64,000 nucleotides of DNA. Origin: Planctomycetota bacterium. Its GTDB lineage: Bacteria > Planctomycetota > UBA1135 > GCA-002686595. The stretch is taken from NCBI GenBank assembly GCA_026692665.1, contig JAPLOF010000038.1, positions 56,782 to 120,781 of the forward strand, given 5' to 3'. This document shows positions 1 to 7,917 of this stretch, piece by piece (positions within the stretch are counted from its first letter, which is position 1; each line of letters begins with the position of its first letter). Position numbers and translations under genes: made by a program. Below the pieces are notes generated by a model. The model was not told where the DNA came from and did no database searches. It saw nothing but the letters and a program-made list of their open reading frames with translations.

Positions 1-133
1 CGCGAGTGGGGCGGGGAATCCTAGCCGTGCCCCCGGGGGGCGGCAAGGCGAGCGGGGCGAGAGTGTGCGGATCCCGCTCGTGGGTGCGCCTCGCGGCCGG
101 ATCCGATGGCCGAGCGGGGTTCGCGCGCGCCGG

Positions 134-964
134 TCACAGGACGACGGCGCGCGCCTGCACGAAGGCGTAGAAGAAGACCGCGTCGGGGTCGTGGGCGACG
201 CGCTGGAGCTCGACCTTCATGCCCTCGACGACCCGCTCGGAGACCTTGCCGGCCTCGCTCAGCCCGGCAGCGCCGGAGAGCAGGAGCTCGGTCCAGTACT
301 CGAGGAACTCCGCGCGCTCGCCGGGGGCGCGGTTGTCCAGGTGGATCGGTTTCACCGCGACCTCGATGTCGCGGTACCCGACGGCCTGCAGCAGGTTCCC
401 GAGCTTCGCGCCCACGAACGGATCGCCGCGCAGCGCGATCTGGTGCTCGTTGAAGGCCTTCCAGTAGGTCAGCGTGTGCGGGCTGTACGGCTCGAGGAAG
501 AACGTCGCGTTCTGGACTTCGGTGACGACGATGGGGGAGCCGGGTCGCAGCACGCGGCGCGCCTCGGAGAGGACCAGCATCGGGTCCGCGACGTGCTCGA
601 GGATCCAGCACAGGAACGCGCCGTCGAACGTGTCCGCGTCGAAATCCAGGCTGCCCGCGTCGCCGGCGTGCAGCGCGTACCGGCCCTTCGCCCAGGGCAG
701 CTTGCCGAGGTGCGCCTTGGCGCGCGCCAGGTTCGGGGCCGACGCGTCCACGCCCGTCACGTGCATCTCGGGATGACGCCGCAGGAGGATGTCCGTCTGA
801 GCCCCTACGCCGCAACCGATCTCCACGAGGTTCTTCGTGCGGCGGAACGGCATGCCCTCGTGGACGCGCGGTTCGAGGAAGCGCGCCTGCCGGTAGAGGC
901 GGTCCTGCTCGTCGCGCGTGAAACCGTGGACGTAGCCGCGAGTCTTCTGGGGACGTTTCTTCAT
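134..964 (-). CDS. class I SAM-dependent methyltransferase
   Basis: A 276-residue soluble protein with a Rossmann-type methyltransferase core. Motif I (EIGCGVGAQ) lies at about residues 48-56 and the acidic ribose-binding residue in VTGVDAS near 70. A motif-II/III-like stretch (DTFDGAFLCWILEHV) lies near 112-126. This is the layout of the Methyltransf_11/25 families (UbiE/ubiquinone-like), which methylate small molecules or lipids. The substrate cannot be told from sequence. It is divergent from the ATPase gene, with only 56 bp between the two start codons, so the two promoters must be compact or overlap. No operon partner is visible on the minus strand inside the window. Confidence 0.85.
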   Translation of the reverse strand: MKKRPQKTRGYVHGFTRDEQDRLYRQARFLEPRVHEGMPFRRTKNLVEIGCGVGAQTDILLRRHPEMHVTGVDASAPNLARAKAHLGKLPWAKGRYALHAGDAGSLDFDADTFDGAFLCWILEHVADPMLVLSEARRVLRPGSPIVVTEVQNATFFLEPYSPHTLTYWKAFNEHQIALRGDPFVGAKLGNLLQAVGYRDIEVAVKPIHLDNRAPGERAEFLEYWTELLLSGAAGLSEAGKVSERVVEGMKVELQRVAHDPDAVFFYAFVQARAVVL

Positions 965-981
965 GGACGATCGGGCCGGGG

Positions 982-1021
982 TTGACGCTCGCTTTCAGCT
1001 AAGATAAAAACTTCTATCTTA
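982..1021 (+). promoter_or_regulatory. candidate promoter with inverted repeat abutting the ATPase start
   Basis: TTGACG at 982-987 resembles a -35 box; an AT-rich TAAAAA at 1005-1010 follows after 17 bp as a weak -10. A perfect 7-bp inverted repeat (TAAGATA at 1000-1006, TATCTTA at 1015-1021, 8-nt spacer) ends on the A of the ATG. It is strikingly AT-rich for this genome. It could be an operator for autoregulation, or simply the promoter of a nearly leaderless transcript. No Shine-Dalgarno is present. Confidence 0.45.
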
Positions 1022-2496
1022 TGCGTACGGCCTCCTCAAGCTCCTCTCGCTGGGGATTTTACGGCCGTGGAGATCAACTGGCCACGCTCCAGGATCGGTT
1101 CCGCAGGCGGCGCTGGTTCTTCCTCCGCGTCACGGGCCGCCGGAGGATCGGCAAGACGAGCCTCGTCCACGAGGCGCTGCGGCGCGAGGGGCTCGCCAAG
1201 GCTCTGTACATCCAGATCCCCGACTCCGACCCGGCCGGTGTGGTCTCGACGGCACGCGACTTCTACCAGCTCTTCGGCGTCGAGGGACCGCTCCCCACGG
1301 ACCTGAAGAGTCTCGCCGCCTCCCTGGCGCATCTCATTCGCGCCGGGTGGATCGTCGCCATCGACGAATTCCAGTACTTCCACCGCAAGGCGCTCTTCGA
1401 GTTCACGTCGCACCTCCAGGCGGAGGTCGATCGACTTTCCGCCGAGGCCGATCGCGTCGCCGGCGGACTCCTCGTCCTCGGCTCGATCCACACCGAGATG
1501 ACGGCCTTGCTCGAGGACCGCAGCGCGCCGCTCTACGCGCGCCTCACCGGCGCGATCGACCTGCCGCACCTCGACCTCGCGTCGGTGCTCGAACTCCTGC
1601 GCATCCACGCGGACGACGAGCCCGAGCGGCTCCTCTTCCTGTGGAACCTCTTCGAGGGCGTGCCCAAGTTCTATCGCGACGCGTTCGAGGAGGACGTCCT
1701 CGCCGCGGATCGCAGGAGGCTCCTCGAGCGCATGTTCTTCTCGAGCTCGTCCCCGCTTCGCAGCGAGGCGGAGAGCTGGTTCCTGCGCGAGCTGCGCGGC
1801 CGCTACGACCTCGCCCTGAAGTTCATCGCGCGCAACCCGGGCTGCACGAACGGGGCGATCACGGAGCACGTGCGATCCCTGGGTCCCAACGAGGCGGCGC
1901 AGGTCGGCGGTTACCTGCGCGTCCTGCGCGACCGCTACCAGATGGTGGAGCTCTTGCAGCCGATCTTCGCGAAACCCACGACGCGGAACGGTCGGTACTA
2001 CCTGAGCGACAACTTCCTGCGCTCGTGGCTCGCGGCGCTCGCGACGCCGGCCGCGTCGCTCCACTTCCGCCCGCTCGACCTGATCCTCGACGAGGCCGAT
2101 CGAAGACTGGCCGACGCGGAAGGGCACGCGTTCGAGCGCCTGGTCGCGCGTCTGTACGAGGAGCGCAGCCGCCGGGGGATCGGCGACTTCGGTCTCACGA
2201 GCCGCGTGCAGGGGTTCTGGGACCGCGGCGACGTGGAGTTGGACCTCGTCGCGCTGGACGAGGCGGGCCGGCGCGTGCGCGTCGGCACCTGCAAGCGCAG
2301 CGAATCGAAGCTCCTCGAATCGCTACCGGGGCTGGAGCAGCACGCCGCGAAGTTCCTCGCGAGCTCCAAGCACCTGTCGGGTTGGCGCATCGAGAAGGTC
2401 GCGTTCGCGCCGCGGGTCTCGCCCGCGACACGCGCTGCGATCGAGCGGAAGGGCTTCCTGGTCCAGGACCTCGCGGACCTGACGCGCGACCTGTGA
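1021..2496 (+). CDS. archaeal-type AAA ATPase with DUF234 C-terminus
   Basis: A 491-residue protein. The N-terminal STAND/AAA ATPase of the PF01637 type has a Walker A (GRRRIGKTS, about residues 39-47) and a Walker B-like WIVAIDEFQYF (about 110-120). A winged-helix-like middle segment follows (about 270-340). The C-terminal third resembles DUF234, a degenerate PD-(D/E)xK nuclease-like fold, with VELDLVALDE followed by VGTCKRS. These single-gene ATPases are common in archaea and scattered in bacteria, often as orphan, horizontally mobile genes of unknown role; a link to defence or toxin function is only suspected. The start is the ATG directly after an AT-rich inverted repeat. No operon partner. 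Confidence 0.85.
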   Translation: MRTASSSSSRWGFYGRGDQLATLQDRFRRRRWFFLRVTGRRRIGKTSLVHEALRREGLAKALYIQIPDSDPAGVVSTARDFYQLFGVEGPLPTDLKSLAASLAHLIRAGWIVAIDEFQYFHRKALFEFTSHLQAEVDRLSAEADRVAGGLLVLGSIHTEMTALLEDRSAPLYARLTGAIDLPHLDLASVLELLRIHADDEPERLLFLWNLFEGVPKFYRDAFEEDVLAADRRRLLERMFFSSSSPLRSEAESWFLRELRGRYDLALKFIARNPGCTNGAITEHVRSLGPNEAAQVGGYLRVLRDRYQMVELLQPIFAKPTTRNGRYYLSDNFLRSWLAALATPAASLHFRPLDLILDEADRRLADAEGHAFERLVARLYEERSRRGIGDFGLTSRVQGFWDRGDVELDLVALDEAGRRVRVGTCKRSESKLLESLPGLEQHAAKFLASSKHLSGWRIEKVAFAPRVSPATRAAIERKGFLVQDLADLTRDL

Positions 2497-2508
2497 AGGG
2501 CCCGGCCG

Positions 2509-2892
2509 TCAGCTCGCGATCGCGTGCTTCTTCAGGTCCTCGAGGCGCACGATCTCGAGCGTGGCCTCGTGCGTCGCCGCCAGGTCGACGCGCGGCGCGC
2601 AGCCGGCCTCGAACGCCTCGCGCCAGCGCGCGGCGCACAGGCACCACTTGTCCCCCGGCTTCAGGCCCGGGAACCCGTACTCCGGCATCGGCGTCGAGAG
2701 GTCGTTGCCAGCGCGGCGGCTGAAGTCGAGGAACTCGGCCGTCATCAGCGCGCAGACCGTGTGGACCCCGAAGTCGTCCGGGCCGGTCTCGCAGCAGCCC
2801 GTGCGCAGGAACCCGGTGAGCGGCTTCTTCGAGCACGTCGCGAGCTCGCCGCCCAGGACGTTGCGCGCCTTCTGTGTCGCTTTCTGGATCAT
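2509..2892 (-). CDS. DUF2237 family protein
   Basis: A 127-residue protein matching the DUF2237 pattern almost end to end: PLTGFLRTGCCETGPDD, HTVCALMTAEFL, GNDLSTPMPEYGFPGL, PGDKWCLCAARW and ATHEATLE. The family is widespread in bacteria, has no established activity, and is cysteine-rich. The start is the ATG at 2892 (MIQK); the frame is open further upstream, but that extension is Arg/Ala-rich and unlike the family. It is convergent with the ATPase gene, with only 12 bp between the stop codons. Confidence 0.85.
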   Translation of the reverse strand: MIQKATQKARNVLGGELATCSKKPLTGFLRTGCCETGPDDFGVHTVCALMTAEFLDFSRRAGNDLSTPMPEYGFPGLKPGDKWCLCAARWREAFEAGCAPRVDLAATHEATLEIVRLEDLKKHAIAS

Positions 2893-3057
2893 GTTCGGCC
2901 GGATCTCCGGGCGAGGATCCTGCGCGCGCGGCGCCGCGCCGTCCAGTCGCGGTGGGCGCAATGAGGCCGGCGCTGGCGGGATCCGTGTCCGGAACGGCAT
3001 CCTGTGCGCGCTCCGACCGCCCCCGCGACCACGCCGAATCCGCACGAATCCACCGCG

Positions 3058-3531
3058 ATGAAGAAGTCCCTCCTGCCCCTGATCCCCGTCGCCCTCTCGC
3101 TGCTCGGCGCCTGCGGCGCGCCCTCGAAGGACGCGAGCCCCAAGGCGCCGGATGTGGAAGCGACCGCGCCAGGCTCGAGCGTCCCGCTCGAGGGCACCGA
3201 GTGGCTGCTCGTGGACCTGGGCGGGAAGCCCGCGATCGCGGGCGTCGGGACGCGCAAGGCCAGCCTGTCGTTCACGGGCGATTCGGGCAGCCTGCGCGGG
3301 AACAGCGGGCTGAACTCCTTCTTCGGTCCCTACGCGCTCGACGGCTCGAAGCTGCGCATCGAGAACCTGGCGATGACGCGCATGGCCGGCCCGCCCGAGC
3401 TGATGGAGCAGGAGGGTGCGTTCGTCGCCACACTGTGCGTCGCGCGCTCGTGGCGCGTGGAGGGCGACGTGCTCGTGCTCGTCGACGAGAAGGGCGCGAC
3501 GCTGGCGACGCTGCGCGCTGGCGGCCCCTGA
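3058..3531 (+). CDS. META-domain (HslJ-like) lipoprotein
   Basis: A 157-residue predicted lipoprotein. The N-terminus has KK, a hydrophobic stretch and a lipobox LGAC with Cys19, followed by a low-complexity linker. From about residue 45 a META/HslJ domain is recognisable: LEGTEWLLVDLGGKPA, NSGLNSFFGPY, LAMTRMAGPPE and a final beta-strand LVLVDEKGATLATL. The usual GCN of this family reads GLN here. META proteins are envelope proteins linked to stress or antibiotic tolerance, with unknown biochemistry. ATG 3058 is chosen because it opens directly onto the signal peptide. Confidence 0.8.
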   Translation: MKKSLLPLIPVALSLLGACGAPSKDASPKAPDVEATAPGSSVPLEGTEWLLVDLGGKPAIAGVGTRKASLSFTGDSGSLRGNSGLNSFFGPYALDGSKLRIENLAMTRMAGPPELMEQEGAFVATLCVARSWRVEGDVLVLVDEKGATLATLRAGGP

Positions 3532-3580
3532 CGCTCCGCTCCGTACGGGGTCCGCAGCGGAGGGAACCTGCCCCGCAGCA

Positions 3581-3668
3581 TGGCGGAGGCGGAGGGATTC
3601 GAACCCCCGGTGCCTTGCGGCACAACGGTTTTCAAAACCGCCGCGATCGGCCACTCTGCCACGCCTCC
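3581..3668 (-). tRNA. tRNA-Ser (anticodon UGA)
   Basis: Read on the minus strand: acceptor stem GGAGGCG pairing with CGCCTCC, discriminator G and an encoded CCA (complement of 3581-3583). The anticodon stem is GCGGT/ACCGT around a TTTGAAA loop, giving anticodon UGA. A class II long variable arm (TGTGCCGCAAGGCACC) and a T arm with TTCGAAT follow. The long variable arm and anticodon together identify serine. Confidence 0.95.
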
Positions 3669-3675
3669 GCGCGCG

Positions 3676-3681
3676 AGAGTA
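3676..3681 (-). promoter_or_regulatory. -10 box of tRNA-Ser
   Basis: On the minus strand TACTCT lies 7 nt upstream of the first base of the tRNA. This is the spacing expected if transcription starts at or next to the mature 5' end. No clear -35 was found. Confidence 0.4.
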
Positions 3682-3709
3682 CGCGGGGACCCGAGCCTCG
3701 GGCTACTCC

Positions 3710-4177
3710 CTATCCGGGCTTCTCGCCGGGGCCGGGCTTGTCGTCGGGATCCTGCTTCGCGTCCGGTTCGGCGCCCTGATCCGGGCGCAGGCTCGCGAGC
3801 ACCGCTTCCGCCACGCGCACGGGGCATTTCGCGCGCAGCGCCAGCGCCAGCGCGTCGCTCGGGCGCGCGTCGATCACGGCCGTGATCGACCCGGCCGTGT
3901 CGCGCAGCACGAGCTGCGCGAAGAACGTGTTGTTGCGCATGTCGACGATGTCGACGCGCATCAGGTCGTGGCCCAGGTCGCGGATCGCCTGGTACGCGAG
4001 CTGGTGCGTCAGCGGCCGTTCGGTCTTCTGGCCGGTCACGACGCGGCGGATCTCGTTGGCCTCGGCCTCGCCGATCACGATCGGGAATCCGCGCTGGCCA
4101 CCGACCTCGCGCAAGTAGATGAACTGCTGCTCGGCGTTGTCGTACAGGACCAGTCGGGCCAGCTCGACCGGCACCAT
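3710..4177 (-). CDS. bifunctional nuclease family protein (BFN/DUF151)
   Basis: A 155-residue protein with the DUF151/BFN core: the [10 protein letters not shown] start, [19 protein letters not shown], a [14 protein letters not shown] segment and the hallmark [14 protein letters not shown]. Plant BFN members cut RNA and DNA; bacterial members are often near stress or tRNA genes and rarely characterised. The C-terminal 30 residues are an acidic/proline-rich tail ([17 protein letters not shown]) outside the fold. The start is the ATG at 4177. A longer frame to 4288 exists, but it would overlap the divergent asparaginase start and its extension is not family-like. Confidence 0.88.
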   Translation of the reverse strand: MVPVELARLVLYDNAEQQFIYLREVGGQRGFPIVIGEAEANEIRRVVTGQKTERPLTHQLAYQAIRDLGHDLMRVDIVDMRNNTFFAQLVLRDTAGSITAVIDARPSDALALALRAKCPVRVAEAVLASLRPDQGAEPDAKQDPDDKPGPGEKPG

Positions 4178-4286
4178 GACGACGCCCGCGGACGGATCTT
4201 CGTGTCCCACGCCGGGGAGGATGCCACGCGCGGGGGTCCGTCGGAAGGAGCCGCTCGCGGGCGTGGTATCCTCGGCCGTTCTGACC

Positions 4287-5360
4287 ATGGACGCCCAGAC
4301 CCGGACGAAGCCGCCCGCAGCGGCGGAACCGCGCGCAACGCAAGCCCGCGCCGAGCTCTACCCCGAGAACCCGCCGCTCGTCCGCCTGTGGCGCGGCACG
4401 CGCGTCGAATCGCAGCACCGCGGCGCCTGGGTGCTGTGCGACGCCGACGGCACGGTGATCGACGGGATGGGGTCGTGGAAGGTCCCGATCTTCACGCGGA
4501 GCTCGGTGAAGTGCCTCCAGGCCTTGCCCCTGATCGAGTCCGGCGCGGCGGAGCATTTCGGATTCAGCGACGCGGAGATCGCGCTGGCGCTCTCGTCCCA
4601 CAACGCGGAGGCCATCCACACCGAAGGCGTGAAGCGCGTGCTCGCGCGCATCGGCCTCGACGCGGGCGCGCTCCAGTGCGGTGCGCAGGCGCCGGGCGAC
4701 CCGGAGGCCCGCAACGCGCTGCGCGACGCGAAAGCGCGCCCGACGGCGCTGCACAACAACTGCTCGGGCAAGCACGCCGGGTTCCTGGCGCTCACGCGGC
4801 ACCTCGGCGCGGATCCGGAGCACTATCTCGACCCCGCGAGCCCGGCGCAGAAGCTCGTCCGACATGCGGTGCTCGAGATGACCAGTCTCGCCGACCGCGA
4901 GCTGTACACGGCGATCGACGGCTGCAGCGCGCCGACGTTCCAGATGCCGCTCACCGCCCTGGCGACGGCCTTCGCGCGCGTCTCGAACCCGGACGGTCTG
5001 CGTCCCGAGCGCCGTGCGGCCTGCGAGCGCATGCTGGACGCCGTCGCCGCGAACCCGGCGATGATCGCCGGCAACCACCAGCGAATCTGCACGGACATCG
5101 CGCGCGTCAGCGGCGGGCGGCTCTTTCCCAAAGTGGGCGGCGAGGCCGTCTACGCCATCGGCGTGCGCGGGAAGGACCGCGCGCTGGCGATCAAGATCGA
5201 CGACGGCAACTACCGCGGCATGCACCCGGTGATCGTCGAGCTCTTGCGGCGCTTCGGCTTCGCGACGCCGGACGAATTGGCCGCGCTCGAGTCGTGGGAA
5301 GAGAAGCGGATCACGAACTGGGCCGGGCTCGAGGTCGGCCGCACGGAAATCGCGTTCTGA
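4287..5360 (+). CDS. asparaginase II family protein
   Basis: A 357-residue protein of the L-asparaginase II family (PF06089, the Rhizobium AnsA-like type, unrelated to E. coli AnsB). Recognisable motifs are SVKCLQALPLIESG, ALSSHNAEAIHTEG, the signature NNCSGKHAGFLAL and IDGCSAPTFQMPL near the middle, then AGNHQRICTD and KIDDGNYRGMHPV. The family hydrolyses asparagine to aspartate and ammonia in the cytoplasm. The N-terminal ~25 residues (Ala/Pro-rich) are an extension relative to the domain. A weak -10 (TATCCT, 4267-4272) precedes the ATG. It is divergent from the BFN gene. Confidence 0.9.
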   Translation: MDAQTRTKPPAAAEPRATQARAELYPENPPLVRLWRGTRVESQHRGAWVLCDADGTVIDGMGSWKVPIFTRSSVKCLQALPLIESGAAEHFGFSDAEIALALSSHNAEAIHTEGVKRVLARIGLDAGALQCGAQAPGDPEARNALRDAKARPTALHNNCSGKHAGFLALTRHLGADPEHYLDPASPAQKLVRHAVLEMTSLADRELYTAIDGCSAPTFQMPLTALATAFARVSNPDGLRPERRAACERMLDAVAANPAMIAGNHQRICTDIARVSGGRLFPKVGGEAVYAIGVRGKDRALAIKIDDGNYRGMHPVIVELLRRFGFATPDELAALESWEEKRITNWAGLEVGRTEIAF

Positions 5361-5394
5361 GAGCCGCCGAACACGCGATCGGTCGACGTCGATC

Positions 5395-5400
5395 TAGACT
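5395..5400 (+). promoter_or_regulatory. -10 box (TAGACT) of nnrD
   Basis: TAGACT ends 6 nt before the ATG of nnrD. The same hexamer precedes thyX and the DNA methyltransferase gene at similar distances. The start point would fall on or next to the A of ATG, implying a leaderless mRNA; no Shine-Dalgarno is present. Confidence 0.5.
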
Positions 5401-5406
5401 GGGTCG

Positions 5407-6237
5407 ATGACCTGGACCCCGCCCGCGCCCCCCGAACTCCCGCTCGACGCGCACAAGGGCACCGCGGGGCGCGTGTTGCTCGCCTGCGGCAGCGCGTGGA
5501 TGCCCGGAGCGGCGATCCTCGCGGCGCGTGCTGCGCAGCGCGCGGGGGCGGGCCTCGTGCGCGTCGGGTGTCGCGATCCCGAACTCGTCGCGATCGTCGC
5601 CGGAGCGGCGCCCGAGGCCGTCTTCGAGATGGGTGTCGCCGTCGCGATCGACTCGGGCGACCACCATGCCGCGCTCGTCGGGCCTGGTCTCGGCCTCGAC
5701 GCGGTCGCGCGCGGGATTGTCGAGTGCGCCCTCGCGCGTGCGGACGTCCCGCTCGTGCTGGATGCGGACGCGCTGACGATCCTGGCGCGCGAGCCGCGCC
5801 TCGCCGAGAGGCGCCGCGGGGCGCTCGTGCTCACTCCGCATCCCGGTGAAGCGGCGCGGCTCCTCGGGCACGAGGCTGCCCCCGACCCGGCCGGACGCCT
5901 CGCAGCCGCGCGCACGATCGCGAGCCGGTTTGGGGCCGTCGTCTGCCTGAAGGGGCGCGCGACGGTCGTCACGGACGGCGAGCGAGACTACGTGAACGAC
6001 ACGGGCAATCCCGGGATGGCGACCGCCGGGGCGGGGGACGTGCTGGCGGGCGTCCTGGTCGCGTACCTGGGCGCGACCGTCACGCTCCCGAGCCCGGGTT
6101 GGACCGCCTTCGAAGCGGCCGCGCGCGCCGTCTGGATCCACGGACGGGCTGGCGATCTCGCCGCGGCGGAACTCGGGGCGCGGGCACTCATCGCTTCCGA
6201 CCTCGTCGAGTTCCTCCCGCGCGCGCAGCGCGGCTAG
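5407..6237 (+). CDS. nnrD: ADP-dependent NAD(P)H-hydrate dehydratase
   Basis: A 276-residue protein of the carbohydrate-kinase-like NnrD family, which repairs hydrated NAD(P)H using ADP. Visible motifs are GRVLLACGSAWMPGAAILAA with RAGAGLVRVG, the GPGLG loop (VGPGLGLDAVA), LVLDADALTIL, LTPHPGEAARLLG and the C-terminal nucleotide site NTGNPGMATAGAGDVLAG. It is a stand-alone dehydratase without the NnrE epimerase half that is fused in many bacteria. The next gene starts 10 bp downstream but has its own -10 box. Confidence 0.93.
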   Translation: MTWTPPAPPELPLDAHKGTAGRVLLACGSAWMPGAAILAARAAQRAGAGLVRVGCRDPELVAIVAGAAPEAVFEMGVAVAIDSGDHHAALVGPGLGLDAVARGIVECALARADVPLVLDADALTILAREPRLAERRRGALVLTPHPGEAARLLGHEAAPDPAGRLAAARTIASRFGAVVCLKGRATVVTDGERDYVNDTGNPGMATAGAGDVLAGVLVAYLGATVTLPSPGWTAFEAAARAVWIHGRAGDLAAAELGARALIASDLVEFLPRAQRG

Positions 6238-6240
6238 ACT
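6235..6240 (+). promoter_or_regulatory. -10 box (TAGACT) of thyX
   Basis: TAGACT overlaps the last codons of nnrD and ends 7 nt before the ATG at 6248. This suggests that thyX has its own promoter and starts with little or no leader. Confidence 0.5.
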
Positions 6241-6247
6241 CGGCTCG

Positions 6248-7060
6248 ATGTCCAAGGCCAACGCACTCCACGTTCCGCCGGGCGCGGTCGAGACGCTCGA
6301 CGACGGGCTCGGTTTCGTCGCGCTCGTCGACCGCATGCAGCACGACCCGGCGCTCAAGGTCGTGAACTCGGCGCGCATCTCGTACGAGCGCCAGAAGAAG
6401 GGTTTCGACGACAAGGACCGCGCGCTGTGCTCGTTCCTGTGGGAGCACGGGCACACGTCGCCGTTCCGCCACTCCTTCTACACGTTCCACTGGAAGGCGC
6501 CGCTCTTCGTCTTCCGTCAGGCGTTCAAGTACCAGGTCGGCAGCGGCTGGCGGGAGTACGAGGTCGAGGGGACGAGCGTGTCGCTCGAGGTCTTCGACGT
6601 GATGTTCGACACGGACAAGGGCTGCTCGTGGAACGAGGTCTCGGGCCGCTACGTCGAGTGGCAGCCGGAGTTCTACGTGCCGCGGACCCTGCGCGCGAAC
6701 CCGCCGCACGGGAACAAGCAGGCGTCCGTCGACCTCGACGCGACCTTCGACCACGCGCGCGAACGCGAGTCGATGATCGCCGAGTGCCGCGACGCGTACG
6801 AGCGCTACGAGGCGCGCATCCGGCGCGGCGTCGCGAAGGAGATCGCGCGCATGTGCCTCCCGCAGAGCCTGTACAGCCAGGCCTACTGGACCGTTTCGCT
6901 GCAGGGCGTCATGCACTTCCTGGAACAGCGCCTGAAGCCCGACGCCCAGTACGAGATCCGCCGCTACGCCGAGGCCGTGCGCGACCTCGTTCGTACGGAT
7001 CTCGAAAGGGTGGGAGTCGCGTTCGAGACCGCGGCGCCGGGCGGGGTAGTGAGCCCGTGA
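6248..7060 (+). CDS. thyX: ThyX-family FAD-dependent thymidylate synthase, divergent
   Basis: A 270-residue protein with the ThyX layout: HGHTSPFRHSFYTFHWKAPLFVFRQ, a central catalytic loop, FYVPRTLRANP with NKQAS, and the C-terminal ARMCLPQSLYSQAYWTVSLQ helix. ThyX makes dTMP from dUMP using methylene-tetrahydrofolate and FAD. The classical RHRxxSxNExSxR signature is replaced here by FKYQVGSGWREYE, so either this is a divergent ThyX clade or the dUMP/folate contacts differ. Fold assignment is strong, exact activity less so. The stop overlaps the next start (TGATG). Confidence 0.82.
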   Translation: MSKANALHVPPGAVETLDDGLGFVALVDRMQHDPALKVVNSARISYERQKKGFDDKDRALCSFLWEHGHTSPFRHSFYTFHWKAPLFVFRQAFKYQVGSGWREYEVEGTSVSLEVFDVMFDTDKGCSWNEVSGRYVEWQPEFYVPRTLRANPPHGNKQASVDLDATFDHARERESMIAECRDAYERYEARIRRGVAKEIARMCLPQSLYSQAYWTVSLQGVMHFLEQRLKPDAQYEIRRYAEAVRDLVRTDLERVGVAFETAAPGGVVSP

Positions 7061-7917
7061 TGCGCGTCCTCCTCGCGGCTCCCGGCCTGGCCTTCGCCTG
7101 CGCGGCTTTCGCGGTCTCCGCGATGCCCGCGACACCGTCCGCGGCCGCGGACGCGTCCGTGCCGGCGGTTGCGCAGGCCCCGGCGGCCGACGTCTCCGCG
7201 AAGCTGCGCGAGGCCTTCGCCGCCGAGGGAATCCTGCTCGACGCGGCGCGCGGAGTGGCCTCGATCCCGGCCGAGATCCTCGTGCGCGGCGACCTGCTCG
7301 AGTACCTGGTCGTGAACCCGCGCGGCGCGGTGCACGAGAGCGCGTACCTCACGAGCATCTCCGCCAGCCGCATCAACGCCGCACTGCTGGCTCTCGGCGT
7401 CGAGCCGGGTCGGAACGCGCGCTGGCAGCGCAAGGATCCGCCGCCGACGCTCGAGGAGATGCGCGACGGCGCGCCGGCCTACGACGTCACGCCGCCCGAG
7501 GGCGACGGCTTCTACCTGTACGTGGCCTGGAAGCTCGACGGCGAGACGTACTTCTACCGCATGGAGGACCTGATCCTCGACCTGCGCACCGGCGCGACGA
7601 TGCGGCGGCACCGCTGGGTCTACCTCGGCTCGCGCATGCTCAAGCTGCGCGGCGACGAGGGACAGGAAGCGTTCGCGGCGGACCTGGAAGGGAACCTGGT
7701 CAACATCGCCTTCTTCGAGCAGGGGAACACGCTGCTCACGGGCGCTCTCCCCGAGTGCATCGACCAGACCATCTGGCAATCGAACTTCTGGCTGCTTCCG
7801 GAGCGCGAGAGTCCGGTCGAGCTCGTCTTCGCGCGCGAGCGGCTCCTCCAGTGTCCCGTGGACGTCGAGGCCCGGCTGCGCGAAGCGACGCGCGTTGCGC
7901 CGCGCGAATCGCGGTGA
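7060..7917 (+). CDS. secreted YdjY-domain-like protein
   Basis: A 285-residue exported protein. The signal peptide ends near residues 30-35 (SAAADA). The domain then reads IPAEILVRGDLLEYLVVNPRGAVHESAYL, SASRINAALLALGVEPG, FYLYVAWKLDGETYFYRMEDLI, and ends with LTGALPECIDQTIWQSNFWLLPERESPVELVF. The LEYLLV..G..HES motif followed by AALLALG fits the YdjY-type periplasmic domain found in planctomycete secreted proteins; its function is unknown. It is translationally coupled to thyX by a 1-bp overlap and to the next gene by a GTGA overlap. Confidence 0.7.
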   Translation: MRVLLAAPGLAFACAAFAVSAMPATPSAAADASVPAVAQAPAADVSAKLREAFAAEGILLDAARGVASIPAEILVRGDLLEYLVVNPRGAVHESAYLTSISASRINAALLALGVEPGRNARWQRKDPPPTLEEMRDGAPAYDVTPPEGDGFYLYVAWKLDGETYFYRMEDLILDLRTGATMRRHRWVYLGSRMLKLRGDEGQEAFAADLEGNLVNIAFFEQGNTLLTGALPECIDQTIWQSNFWLLPERESPVELVFARERLLQCPVDVEARLREATRVAPRESR

